Part shown: piece after piece, positions 1 through 9,982 of the stretch
How positions within the stretch are numbered: position 1 is the stretch's first letter
Layout: each line of letters begins with the position of its first letter
Assembly (NCBI RefSeq): GCF_900105785.1
Contig: NZ_LT629799.1
Location: forward strand, 3,968,001-4,032,000
From: Microlunatus sagamiharensis
GTDB lineage: Bacteria > Actinomycetota > Actinomycetes > Propionibacteriales > Propionibacteriaceae
Direction: 5' to 3'
Length of the DNA stretch: 64,000 bases
The notes under the pieces: generated by a model
What the model saw: only the letters and a program-made list of their open reading frames with translations
Told to the model about the DNA's origin: nothing
Databases searched by the model: none
Made by a program: the position numbers and the translations under genes

Positions 1-34
1 AGCGGTCCGTCCGGCGCGTGGTAGGTCTTCGCCC

Positions 35-955
35 GTGATCCACGCGCTCGGGCTGGCCCCGTCCCTCGACGTCGTCCACACCGTCGACGCCGTCGTCCCC
101 GGCGCCATCCACCGCCCGACGCGGGTCGTCCGGCTGGCCGGCGGCAAGTCGCTGAACGTCGCCCGCGCCCTCGTCCGGCTCGGCCACCCGGTCCGCGCGC
201 TCGCCCCCCTCGGCGGTCCCTTGGGCGACCTCGTGGCCGAGCTCCTCGAGCCCTCCGGCGTCGAGCTGGCCCGGCTGGCCACCACCGCCCCGACGCGGCT
301 CTGCCTGACCGTCGCCGACGAGGGGGCGGGTTCGCTCACCGAGTTCTACGAGCTCGCGCCGGCGGCGGACGGCGGCGAGCTCGACGCGCTGGAGCAGGCG
401 CTCGACGCGGTGGGCACGGGGGACTGGTTCGTGCTGTCGGGCAGCGTGCCGCACGGCACCGACCTCGACCGGCTCGCGGGCCTGCTGGCCGGGCTGCGCG
501 AGCGCGGCACGCACCTCGCCGTCGACACGCACGGGGCGGTGCTCCCGCTGCTCGTCGAGCGGGCCACCCCGGACCTGGTCAAGATCAACCGGGCCGAGGC
601 CGCCGAGCTGGTGGACCGCGACCCCGCCGACCTGGTCGAGCTCGGCGGTGCCGTGCGCGACCTCGGCGTGGCGGTGCTGGTGCTCACCGACGGGGCGGAC
701 GGAGCGGTCGGCTGGGACGCGACCGGGGCCTGGCGGGTGCGGACGGACGCCACCCCCGGCGGCTACCCGGTCGGCAGCGGCGACTCCTTCCTCGCCGGGC
801 TCGTCGGGGACCTCAGCGTCGGGGCGGCGCTGCCCGACGCCCTCGTGACAGCTGCCGCCGTGGGGGCCGCGAACGCCGCCGTGCCCGGGGGCGCGCTGTT
901 CGACGACGACACCCTCGCCGGGCTCCGGGCACTCACCCGCGCCAGGCCGCTCTAG
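35..955 (+). CDS. PfkB-family hexose/phosphohexose kinase (1-phosphofructokinase-like)
   Basis: The 306-aa protein is a cytosolic ribokinase-fold sugar kinase of the 1-phosphofructokinase/tagatose-6-phosphate kinase branch. Visible signatures are GGKSLNVARAL (residues 36-46, substrate and lid region) and GSGDSF (247-252), in which Asp250 is the expected catalytic base. Family members transfer phosphate from ATP to phosphorylated or free hexoses; the exact substrate cannot be read from the sequence. No PTS gene or DeoR regulator lies downstream, so a FruK role is only one option. The GTG at 35 gives a normal family length. The gene upstream is outside the window. Confident in the family, not in the substrate. 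Confidence 0.85.
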   Translation: MIHALGLAPSLDVVHTVDAVVPGAIHRPTRVVRLAGGKSLNVARALVRLGHPVRALAPLGGPLGDLVAELLEPSGVELARLATTAPTRLCLTVADEGAGSLTEFYELAPAADGGELDALEQALDAVGTGDWFVLSGSVPHGTDLDRLAGLLAGLRERGTHLAVDTHGAVLPLLVERATPDLVKINRAEAAELVDRDPADLVELGGAVRDLGVAVLVLTDGADGAVGWDATGAWRVRTDATPGGYPVGSGDSFLAGLVGDLSVGAALPDALVTAAAVGAANAAVPGGALFDDDTLAGLRALTRARPL

Positions 956-1031
956 GGCTGCCGGGACCCGCGTGCGGCGGGCCTGCGGTCGGGCGGCAGC
1001 GGTGTCGGTCCGGCCCACTAGGGTCGTGCCC

Positions 1032-1076
1032 GTGACGTGCTCCTGGGGGACCGACGTGGCGGCGACCGGCTCGTGA
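1032..1076 (+). CDS. Possible 14-codon leader peptide ahead of the membrane protein gene
   Basis: A GTG at 1032 lies 7 nt after a TAGGGT box (1019-1024), the spacing expected for a leaderless transcript in actinobacteria. It opens a 14-residue frame (VTCSWGTDVAATGS) whose TGA (1074-1076) overlaps the GTG start at 1073 of the next gene as GTGA. That arrangement would couple translation of the membrane protein to this peptide. The single Cys and Trp recall regulatory leader peptides, but nothing else supports a sensing role. This is inferred only from spacing and overlap. Confidence 0.3.
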   Translation: MTCSWGTDVAATGS

Positions 1077-1543
1077 GCGACCCGGTGCCCGCGCGCCAGG
1101 CGCGCTTCGTCCTCTCGGCCCCGCCACCCGTGCGCGCGCTGGCCATCTCGGCCGCGCTCGTGGTCGTCGGCGTCGGGCTGCTCGTGCTCGCCAGCGCGTA
1201 CGGCTGGCCGGTCGGCGTCCTCGTGCTCGCGGTGGTCCTCGCCGTCCTCGGCGTCGCGCTCGGGCTGGTCGCGCTGGTGGTGACCCGGCGCATCCGCAGC
1301 ACCGTCGTCACCGACGCCGAGCAGATCGTCGTGGAGCACGCCGGGTCCCGGCAGAGCCTGCGCTGGTCCGAGATCGGGACGGCGCGCGTGCTGGGCCAGC
1401 GGCTCGTGATCAGCCGCAAGGAGGGCGAGGGTGGCGTCAGCGTGCTCAACCCGCGGCGCCGGGCCAACCCGACCTTCCTCGCGCTGATGGCCGAGGTCCA
1501 GCAGCGCCTCGACGCCGACCGCGGCTACTCGCCGTTCTCCTGA
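1073..1543 (+). CDS. Small two-TM membrane protein with cytosolic PH-like tail
   Basis: About 156 aa. Two hydrophobic helices lie near residues 20-42 and 46-70, followed by a soluble beta-rich tail containing RSTVVTDAEQIVVEHAG and ISRKEGEGGVSV, which looks like the small bacterial PH-type domains of actinobacterial membrane proteins. Function is unknown. The GTG at 1073 was preferred over 1037 because the intervening residues look non-conserved and because 1073 overlaps the stop of a possible leader ORF. A TAGGGT -10-like box sits at 1019-1024. The gene converges on the LCP gene, with an inverted pair of repeats between them. Confidence 0.6.
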   Translation: MSDPVPARQARFVLSAPPPVRALAISAALVVVGVGLLVLASAYGWPVGVLVLAVVLAVLGVALGLVALVVTRRIRSTVVTDAEQIVVEHAGSRQSLRWSEIGTARVLGQRLVISRKEGEGGVSVLNPRRRANPTFLALMAEVQQRLDADRGYSPFS

Positions 1544-1597
1544 CCGGCGTACGCGGGAGGGTCGCCAAGAACGCTCCTGTGCCGAACTGAGGACGCT

Positions 1598-1692
1598 CCC
1601 TGAGCCTGTCGAAGGGCCTCGAAGAGGTCGGCGTTCTTCACTGAGTGGCTGAGGCACGCCAACCCGTTCCGAGCCCCTCGACAGGCTCAGGG
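1598..1692. repeat. Inverted pair of the 19-bp CCCTGAGCCTGTCGAAGGG repeat
   Basis: One copy at 1598-1616 reads CCCTGAGCCTGTCGAAGGG. The second, at 1674-1692, reads the opposite way (CCCCTCGACAGGCTCAGGG, one mismatch). Together they can fold into a long-range hairpin between two convergent genes. Other copies are at 43219, 45195, 45237, 49096, 49172, 49213 and 49261. The pair may act as a bidirectional terminator; there is no T-tract. Confidence 0.8.
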
Positions 1693-1722
1693 GGCGTCGG
1701 TCGCCCTCAGGGAGCGTGCCGG

Positions 1723-3318
1723 CTAGCCGGTGTAGGGCCTCGCGGTGGCCGCGACCTTGGGGTCGTACTTGCAGCTGCTGTCGACGTCCTCGCTCGTGGG
1801 CGCCGAGCCGGAGCCCGAGCCCGAGCTGCCCGAGGACGCCGTCTTCTTGGGCGTGCTGTCGTCCTTGGCCTCGCCGATCGCCTTCTTGACCCGCGAGCGC
1901 ATCTGCGAGAAGTCCGGGTTGGCCGAGATGAAGCCGCTCACGCCGTTCTTGAACACGACGCTGCGCACGTTGCCGTCCTTGACCCGCAGGCTGAGGTCGA
2001 CCATGGCCGGCAGCACCTCCTGGGGCAGGTCGGTCCGCACGAGGGTCTTGCTGGCGTTGGCGATGTCCTCGTAGCGGGTGAGGACGTTGGCCGGGTTGGC
2101 CTGCTTGATCATCGCGTTGATGACGCAGCGCTGCCGGTCCATGCGGGCGAAGTCGTCGGAGCCGTAGCGGCCGCGGGCGTACCAGAGGGCGCTGCGGCCG
2201 TCCATCTTCTGGTTGGGGCCCGGCTTGATGAACTCCTTCGGCGGGATGTGCAGGTCGGTGTTCCCGCCGATCGGGATATAGGTGTTGACGTTGAGGCGGA
2301 TGCCGCCGAGAGCGTCGATCATCGTCGAGAAGCCCTGCAGGTTGATCAGGACGTAGTAGTCGACCTTGAGCCCGAGCGCCTGGCCGACGCTGAGCTTCAT
2401 GACGTCGGCGCCCAGGTTGTCGGTGTCGCCGATGACGTCCTTCGGCACCGTCGCCGGCACGTCGCGGTACATCGCGTTGAGGAAGAACTCGGCGTTCTCG
2501 CCGTTGCCGTCGGTGAAGCCGTTCGGGTAGTACTTCTTGAGCGGCGAGTCCGACGGGAAGGGCATCCGCGCGGTGTTGCGCGGCAGGCTGAAGAGGGTCG
2601 TGTCGCCGGTCTTGGTGTCGATGCTGGCCAGGATCACGGTGTCGGTGCGGGTGCCCACGCGGCCCTTGCCGTCGTCGCCACCGAGCAGGAGGACGTTGAC
2701 CCGCGGCTTGTCGGCCCAGGGGTCGTCCTGCTGCTCCTGGTCACCGGCGTGGGTCGGCTCGAAAGTCGGGCGGGTCGCGCTCTTCGTCTCGTCGGAGCTC
2801 TTGAACAGCGAGCCCACGAGCCCTGCGGAGACGTAGGCGGTCCGCGAGGCGACGGCGAAGGGCGCCGCGACCGCAAAGGCGAGGACGCCCACGAGGATGC
2901 CGCCGACGATGCGCTGGCGACCCGAGGGCCGGTGGCGCAGCGAGAGGTGCGTCGCGATGACGACGAGGACCCAGAGGGCGGCCACGACGGCGAGCACGAC
3001 GGCCAGCCGGCGCAGCGATGTCGGGTCGAGGCCCACCTGCATCAGGGCCTCGCGGTCGACGAGCGCGGCGACGCCGATCGCGGCCAGGGTGAGGACGAAG
3101 ACGCCCAGCACCACCGACCCGAGGACCTTGCGGCCGGCGGCGAGGAGGCCGACGCCGGGGACGACGGTGCCGAGCACCGTGAAGCCGACCGTGCGGCGGA
3201 AGTCCTCGTTGCGGGGCAGCGCGCGGCGTGCGCCCGAGTCGTCACCGCCGCCAGGCCTCGACCACGACCAGCTCGAGGAGCTGCCGCGGGGGTCGGCGGG
3301 AGGCTGGTCCTCCGGCAT
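1723..3318 (-). CDS. LytR-CpsA-Psr (LCP) family wall-glycopolymer ligase
   Basis: The 531-aa membrane protein is expected to attach teichoic-acid-like or arabinogalactan-type glycopolymers to peptidoglycan outside the cell. The N-terminal third carries several hydrophobic helices (for example TVGFTVLGTVVPGVGLLAAG and LRRLAVVLAVVAALWVLVVI), more than the single anchor of a minimal LCP protein. The LCP domain follows, with the lipid-phosphate contact motifs GTRTDTVILASID and SLPRNT. The tail is Ser/Gly-rich and ends in DSSCKYD. ATG 3318 is chosen because GAAGGA precedes it at good spacing; an upstream ATG at 3402 has no such site. Transcribed alone, convergent with the small membrane protein. 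Confidence 0.9.
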   Translation of the reverse strand: MPEDQPPADPRGSSSSWSWSRPGGGDDSGARRALPRNEDFRRTVGFTVLGTVVPGVGLLAAGRKVLGSVVLGVFVLTLAAIGVAALVDREALMQVGLDPTSLRRLAVVLAVVAALWVLVVIATHLSLRHRPSGRQRIVGGILVGVLAFAVAAPFAVASRTAYVSAGLVGSLFKSSDETKSATRPTFEPTHAGDQEQQDDPWADKPRVNVLLLGGDDGKGRVGTRTDTVILASIDTKTGDTTLFSLPRNTARMPFPSDSPLKKYYPNGFTDGNGENAEFFLNAMYRDVPATVPKDVIGDTDNLGADVMKLSVGQALGLKVDYYVLINLQGFSTMIDALGGIRLNVNTYIPIGGNTDLHIPPKEFIKPGPNQKMDGRSALWYARGRYGSDDFARMDRQRCVINAMIKQANPANVLTRYEDIANASKTLVRTDLPQEVLPAMVDLSLRVKDGNVRSVVFKNGVSGFISANPDFSQMRSRVKKAIGEAKDDSTPKKTASSGSSGSGSGSAPTSEDVDSSCKYDPKVAATARPYTG

Positions 3319-3519
3319 GCACACGTCCTTCGGGGCTGGGCAGGGGCGCCCGTCACGTTTCAGGTGGTGCTCAGGGTACGTGGCAACCGGCCACCATGCC
3401 ATTTCACCGGTTGTTCACCGAGGCGCCGCGCCGCCGCCGCCCCGAGGTCGAACGCGCTTCGCCTCACCGATCCGGCATGGTTGGAGTGGTCCGGACGAGC
3501 GACGACGAAGGGTGGGCAG

Positions 3520-4236
3520 ATGGAGATCTCCGACGTCCTCGGCCTCCTCGAGGCGGTCCGCCGCCTCGAGGACCCGGAGCGGGTCGCCGCGTACGCCGTC
3601 GACCACCTGCGTGAGCGGACGGGCGCCCGCTTCGCCGAGGTGGTGGTGAGCGGGCCGGGTCGCGGCCTCACCGTGCTCGCCACGGCGGACGCCGGCACGA
3701 CGGAGGAGCTGATGCGCATCCGGGCCTAGGTCGAGGCCCCACCCCGCCCGGACCTGGTGACGGCGGGCTCGGTCGTCGTCGTCGACGACCTGGCGGTCGC
3801 CTCGCCCTGGGACGAGTTCGCGGCGCTCGCCGTCCGGCGGACGGCGGTGCGCTCGGCCGTCCTGCCGTACCTCGCGGCCGGGACGAGGACGGGCGTGGTC
3901 GTGCCGGTCTCCGACGACCGCCCGGGCTGGTTCACCCCGGAGCGCCAGGCGTACGTGCGCCTGGTCGGGGGCCTCACCGCCCAGGCCCTCGGGGCCCTCG
4001 CCGACGCCGAGTCGATGCTCCACCTCACCGAGGGTCTCGAGGGCCGGGCCCGGGTGGGCACGGCCGTCGGGGTGCTCGTCGGCCGACGGGGACTCGAGCC
4101 GGACGAGGCCTTCGCGCTGCTGCGCACCCGCAGCCAGCACACCGGCGTGCGGCTGCGGGACCTGGCCGAACAGGTCCTCGTGGACGGCGACCTCGAGGAC
4201 CCCGCACCGGGGTCGGGCCGCGGTCCTCAGGCCTGA
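3520..4236 (+). pseudogene. GAF-ANTAR RNA-binding regulator interrupted by one in-frame TAG
   Basis: Reading from ATG 3520, the frame encodes the start of a GAF-like sensor domain (MEISDVLGLLEAVRRLEDPE), meets a TAG at 3727-3729, and continues in the same frame through the rest of the GAF (GSVVVVDDLAV, TGVVVPVSDDRPGW) into a C-terminal ANTAR domain (GRARVGTAVGVLVGRRGLEPDEAFALLRTRS). ANTAR domains bind paired hairpins in mRNA and act as antiterminators. No length is missing, so one substitution (GAG to TAG would fit RA-E-VEAPP) explains the break. A GTG at 3757 could restart translation and give a truncated GAF plus an intact ANTAR. Nonsense mutation, read-through or sequence error are all possible. 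Confidence 0.75.
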
Positions 4237-4670
4237 CGGCTGCGCAGCAGCTCCTCGCGCAACCGTGCCGGCGCCCGGTCCAGCCACGCGTCGGTGATGA
4301 CCTCGGTCAGCTCGTCGAGACCGATCGCCTCGAGCCGGACCAGGACGGCCGGCCAGCCGTCGAAGTGGGGGACGGTGAAGAACACGTCCGGCTCGGCGGC
4401 GAGGAGCGCCTCCTTCTCGCCCTCGTCGGCCACCCGGACGCCGAGGACCTCCCCGGTCGGCGCGGCGTCGCCGAGGGCGGCGAGGTCGGCCCTGCGCAGC
4501 GGCCGCTCCCACGCGAAGCCCCGGTCGCGGACCCGCCAGTGGAGCGAGCCCCACGAGACCTTCTCGCTCGTCGCGGGCAGCGCGAGCGCGATGCGCCGGG
4601 CGTCCTCCAGCGTGGCCACGCTCCGAGCGTCCCACGCCCGGCCATCGACTTGGACGCGGACCGACGGCAT
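4227..4670 (-). CDS. MmcQ/YjbR family DNA-binding-fold protein
   Basis: 147 aa with the YjbR pattern: an N-terminal helix LEDARRIALALPATSEKVSWG, a central WRVRDRGFAWERPLR strand pair, FFTVPHFDGWPAVLVRL, and a C-terminal ITDAWLDRAPARL. The family is CyaY-like in fold. Its role is poorly known, and DNA binding has been suggested only by structure. The 3' end overlaps the ANTAR gene end by 10 nt (convergent). Start ATG 4670; no strong ribosome site is visible. Confidence 0.8.
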   Translation of the reverse strand: MPSVRVQVDGRAWDARSVATLEDARRIALALPATSEKVSWGSLHWRVRDRGFAWERPLRRADLAALGDAAPTGEVLGVRVADEGEKEALLAAEPDVFFTVPHFDGWPAVLVRLEAIGLDELTEVITDAWLDRAPARLREELLRSRQA

Positions 4671-4733
4671 GGGTAGGGTGACCGGGCGCTTCGAGAGGCC
4701 AGGGCGGCGACGCCGTGGTCACGAGCTGCGCTT

Positions 4734-4824
4734 GGAGGTGTCGCCTAGTCCGGTCTATGGCGCCCGCCTGCTAAGCGGGTTTGGGGCAAAAACCCCATCG
4801 CGAGTTCAAATCTCGCCACCTCCG
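4734..4824 (+). tRNA. tRNA-Ser (anticodon GCT)
   Basis: The acceptor stem GGAGGTG (4734-4740) pairs with CACCTCC (4817-4823). The anticodon arm CCCGC-CTGCTAA-GCGGG places GCT in the loop. A long variable arm (GGGG/CCCC) marks it as class II, and the T loop TTCAAAT is present. The 3' CCA is not encoded. No duplicated tRNA end was noticed nearby, so there is no sign of an integrated element. Confidence 0.97.
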
Positions 4825-4843
4825 CCGTTCCTCCAGCGGCGAC

Positions 4844-4867
4844 GGCCCGACCCCGAGGGGTCGGGCC
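4844..4867. terminator. Terminator hairpin after tRNA-Ser
   Basis: GGCCCGACCCC pairs perfectly with GGGGTCGGGCC around a GA centre (11 bp), followed by TCTTCC. It sits 20 nt after the tRNA and 22 nt before the end of the minus-strand permease gene, so it may serve both. Confidence 0.8.
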
Positions 4868-4889
4868 TCTTCCGTGTCCGGCCCGTGCG

Positions 4890-6914
<2,025 letters not shown>

Positions 6915-7006
6915 CGCAACGGGGACGACGGTGGTCGGCCCCGGCGCAGCATACGAGCCCCTCGGTCACCGGCGGCGTGCGTCACGGGTGTGGGCCCGGG
7001 AGGAGC

Positions 7007-7237
7007 TCAGTGGAACTGGGGGACGATCAGCCAGATCCCGAAGAGCACGAGCAGCCCAGCCAGGCCGAGCAGCGAGTAGCCGCCGGCCAGCACGGCGCCC
7101 GAGCCCCCGCCGCGCTGCTGGCGCAGGCGGGCGGCCGACACCGCGCGGATGCCGGAGGCGAGCAGCACGGTGAACAGCACCGACATCACGATCGAGACGA
7201 CGGCGACGGTGCCGAGGGCGGCCCAGTCGATCTTCAT
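7007..7237 (-). CDS. Small two-TM protein coupled to the phosphate transporter
   Basis: 76 aa, MKIDWAALGTVAVVSIVMSV at the start, two membrane helices (about residues 9-29 and 52-72) joined by a basic Gln/Gly-rich loop. It begins 8 nt after the Pit gene stop, in the same operon. Small membrane proteins are often found directly downstream of Pit transporters in actinobacteria, so a partner or stabiliser role is likely but unproven. No catalytic motif is visible. Confidence 0.75.
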   Translation of the reverse strand: MKIDWAALGTVAVVSIVMSVLFTVLLASGIRAVSAARLRQQRGGGSGAVLAGGYSLLGLAGLLVLFGIWLIVPQFH

Positions 7238-7245
7238 GGCGCTCC

Positions 7246-8475
7246 TCAGACCCCGCTCTTGATCTTCTTCGGCTTCTTCTTGGCCTTGCCGCCCGCGCGG
7301 CCGGACCCCTTGGCCGGGGCCAGCCGCGGGTCCTCCGGGTAGGTGCTCGGCGTCGCGCTGGCCAGCACCATCACCTCGCGGCTGTCGGTGACGTTGTGGC
7401 TGGTCACCTGGTTGCGGCGGGAGACGACCCAGATGACGACGCACACCGCGGCGAGCAGCACGAGCAGGACGACCGGTCCGACGGCGCCCCTCTCGGCGAG
7501 CAGCGCGGCGAGGCCGCCGATGATCGCCGCACCGGGCAGGGTCAGCAGCCAGGCGACGACGAGCTTGCGGGCCATGCCCCAGCGGACCTCGCCGCCGTCA
7601 CGGCCGACCCCGGATCCGAGGATCGCGCCGGTGGCGACGTGGGTGGTCGAGAGGCCGAAGCCGAGGTGGGAGGACGCCAGGATCGTGGCGGTGGTGGCGG
7701 CCCCGGAGGTCGCGCCCTGCGGCGTGTCGATGTCGACGATGCCCTTGCCCAGGGTGCGCATGATGCGCCAGCCGCCGGAGTAGGTGCCGAGGCCGATGGC
7801 GACGCCCGCGGCCAGGATGACCCACCAGTGGGGCCCGGTGCCGACGGCCTGGAAGCCGCCCGCGATCAGCACGAGGGTGATGACGCCCATCGTCTTCTGG
7901 CCGTCCGAGGTGCCGTGGGCCAGGGCGACCAGGGAGGCGGTGAAGGCCTGCGCGTACTTGAAGCCGGTGTTGGTCCGCCCGCTCGGCGTACGCCGGGTGA
8001 TGCGGTAGGCGATCTTGGTCGACACCGCCGCCGCGAGGCCCGCGACCAGCGGCGCCATGACCGCGGGGAGCAGCACCTTGGACACCACGACCCAGCCGTG
8101 CACCGAGCTGAGCCCGGCGCCCACGACGACCGCGCCGATCAGGCCCCCGAAGAGCGCGTGCGACGAGCTCGAGGGGATGCCGAAGAGCCAGGTGAGCAGG
8201 TTCCACACGATGGCCCCGACGAGGCCGGCGAGCACCATCGAGGGGTTCACGAGCCGCTCGTCGAAGAAGCCGCCGGAGATCGTCTTGGCCACCTCGGTGG
8301 AGAGGCAGGCCCCGACGACGTTCAGGACGGCGGCGATGATCACGGCCTTGCGCGCGGTGAGGGCGCCGGTGGCGATCGGGCCGGCCATGGCGTTGGCGCT
8401 GTCGTGGAAGCCGTTGGTGAAGTCGAAGATCAACGCCACGAGGACGACGGCGATCACGATGAACAGCAGCGACAC
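7246..8475 (-). CDS. Pit-family inorganic phosphate transporter
   Basis: About 409 aa. It carries both halves of the Pit/PHO4 repeat: FDFTNGFHDSANAMA near the N-terminus and GTSDGQKTMGVITL in the middle, with roughly ten membrane helices. It moves phosphate, usually as metal-phosphate, by proton symport. The tail is Lys-rich (GKAKKKPKKIKSG). GTG 8475 is preferred because AGGAG precedes it and it matches family N-termini; a longer GTG start at 8520 is possible. First gene of a two-gene operon. Confidence 0.9.
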   Translation of the reverse strand: MSLLFIVIAVVLVALIFDFTNGFHDSANAMAGPIATGALTARKAVIIAAVLNVVGACLSTEVAKTISGGFFDERLVNPSMVLAGLVGAIVWNLLTWLFGIPSSSSHALFGGLIGAVVVGAGLSSVHGWVVVSKVLLPAVMAPLVAGLAAAVSTKIAYRITRRTPSGRTNTGFKYAQAFTASLVALAHGTSDGQKTMGVITLVLIAGGFQAVGTGPHWWVILAAGVAIGLGTYSGGWRIMRTLGKGIVDIDTPQGATSGAATTATILASSHLGFGLSTTHVATGAILGSGVGRDGGEVRWGMARKLVVAWLLTLPGAAIIGGLAALLAERGAVGPVVLLVLLAAVCVVIWVVSRRNQVTSHNVTDSREVMVLASATPSTYPEDPRLAPAKGSGRAGGKAKKKPKKIKSGV

Positions 8476-8631
8476 GTCGCTCCTCGTCCGCAGGGCCATG
8501 GCGAGGTGCGGTGTGACCACCCCGTGACGACGCCCGTCACAGAGTGCGACCGTCAGGTGAACGATAGGTGAATCGGAGGGGTTGTCAAAGAGGCCCCGGA
8601 CGAGGAGGACCGGGTGTCCCGGGGTCCATGA

Positions 8632-9918
8632 TCATCTCCAGACCTGGCGGAAGGCCCGGTAGCTGACGTCCGGCAGGGTCGCGTCGAAGAGCAGCGTGCC
8701 GTCCTCCGCGAACTCCGAGATCCGCTGCGCCGTGCCCCACCCGACGAACAGGTTGCCGTTGTCCAGCCGCTGGGCGTTGCCCATCGCGAGCGCGCTGATC
8801 TTGGCCGGGTGGACGAGCCGGCGGACCAGCCGGGCCTCGCGACCGGCCTCGTCCAGGGAGAACCAGAGCACCTGGCTCTCGTCGGTCACCTCCTGCTCGC
8901 CGTCGCTGCCGTTGTCGAAGAGCCGCAGCGTCGTCGGGTCCTCGAACTGCGCGTCGTGCTGCCAGGCGAACCTGGCCGACCCGGGCAGGTCGAAGTCGCT
9001 CCGCTTGCCGCCGAGGCGCCACCGGACGGCACCGGTCGCGAGGTCGACCTTGTAGACCGCCCAGGTGTGCCGGGCGGAGATGATCACGTTCCCGTCGGGC
9101 GTCGGGGCGACCGAGTTGATGTGGAAGTAGTCGTACGGCTCGGTCGGGTCCTTCGGCACCCCGGCGTGGCTCTCGGTGACCGGCACGTGGTCGAGCGACT
9201 CCCAGTGGTGGAGCACCTCCCCGGTCGCGAGGTCCACCTCCTCGAAGACACCGTTCATGATCAGACCGTCCTTCGGACCCTTGACGGCGCGGAGGTCCGT
9301 CCGCGTCCGGACGTAGCTGACGATGTACGCGGTCCCGCGCGGGGTGATCACGAACTCGTGCTCGTCGGGGCTCACGTCGCCGTGCTTCTGCACCCGCGCG
9401 ACGACGTTGTGGGCCACGTCCTCGATGACCGTCTGCCCGTCGGCGTACGCCGCGAGGCCCGTCGAGTGCGACTCCCACCAGGTGATGACCGGGCGGCCCT
9501 GGTAGGTCTGCAGCCGCATGTTGGCGTACGACCTCGCCCCGGCCGAGGTCCACAGGGCGGTGCCCCGGTTGTCGGCGATCAGGGTGGCGGCGGTCTCGCC
9601 CATGTCGGTGAGGAAGACGTCGCCGGCCGCCTGGCCCGGCTCGTCGACGAGGACGGTGAAGACCGCAGGGGCGGCCGACGTGGCCTGCGCCGCGGCGGCC
9701 ACGGCCTGCACGCGGCGGCGCTCGTGGGTGCGCCCGACCGCGTAGCCCGCGACGCTGCTCCCGCCCGCGACACCCAGGGCGCCGGCCCCGGCCAGCGCGA
9801 GGACCCGGCGGCGCGAGACCCGCCGCCCGTGCTCCGGCGGCCGGCCGGTCGGCTCGTCCGTGGTGCGCTCCTGGGCGGTCTGCTCCTGCTCCGGCTGACC
9901 GGTCTGCTGCTCGTCCAT
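8632..9918 (-). CDS. Tat-exported arylsulfotransferase (ASST)-like protein
   Basis: 428 aa. The N-terminus has a twin-arginine signal (SRRRVLALAGAGALGVAGG, residues ~35-53) after a Gln/Glu-rich lead. The rest is a beta-propeller-like Arylsulfotransferase_2 protein with repeated strands such as DLATGEVLHHWESLDHVPV, a conserved DYFHINSV segment with a candidate catalytic histidine, and GNVIISARHTWAVYKVD. Family enzymes transfer sulfate between phenolic compounds outside the cytoplasm. The exact activity is not established. ATG 9918 is divergent from the dehydrogenase gene start at 9983. Confidence 0.8.
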   Translation of the reverse strand: MDEQQTGQPEQEQTAQERTTDEPTGRPPEHGRRVSRRRVLALAGAGALGVAGGSSVAGYAVGRTHERRRVQAVAAAAQATSAAPAVFTVLVDEPGQAAGDVFLTDMGETAATLIADNRGTALWTSAGARSYANMRLQTYQGRPVITWWESHSTGLAAYADGQTVIEDVAHNVVARVQKHGDVSPDEHEFVITPRGTAYIVSYVRTRTDLRAVKGPKDGLIMNGVFEEVDLATGEVLHHWESLDHVPVTESHAGVPKDPTEPYDYFHINSVAPTPDGNVIISARHTWAVYKVDLATGAVRWRLGGKRSDFDLPGSARFAWQHDAQFEDPTTLRLFDNGSDGEQEVTDESQVLWFSLDEAGREARLVRRLVHPAKISALAMGNAQRLDNGNLFVGWGTAQRISEFAEDGTLLFDATLPDVSYRAFRQVWR

Positions 9919-9982
9919 CTCGTCCACCCTGGGCCGCGCCCCTGTGGCACGGCTGTGTCCTCGCCGTGCGTACCTTCTCCGT

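Noticed and set aside
1-24. Possible tail of an upstream gene (eight codons ending in TAG)
   Set aside because: Seven residues are too few to recognise, and any frame in this GC-rich DNA can end by chance.
1645-3729. Very long plus-strand open frame opposite the LCP gene
   Set aside because: It mirrors the LCP codons on the other strand and is Val/Arg/His/Asp-rich without domains; long antisense frames are expected at this GC content.
4734-4867. tRNA-Ser as an integration site
   Set aside because: No direct repeat of the tRNA 3' end and no integrase downstream.
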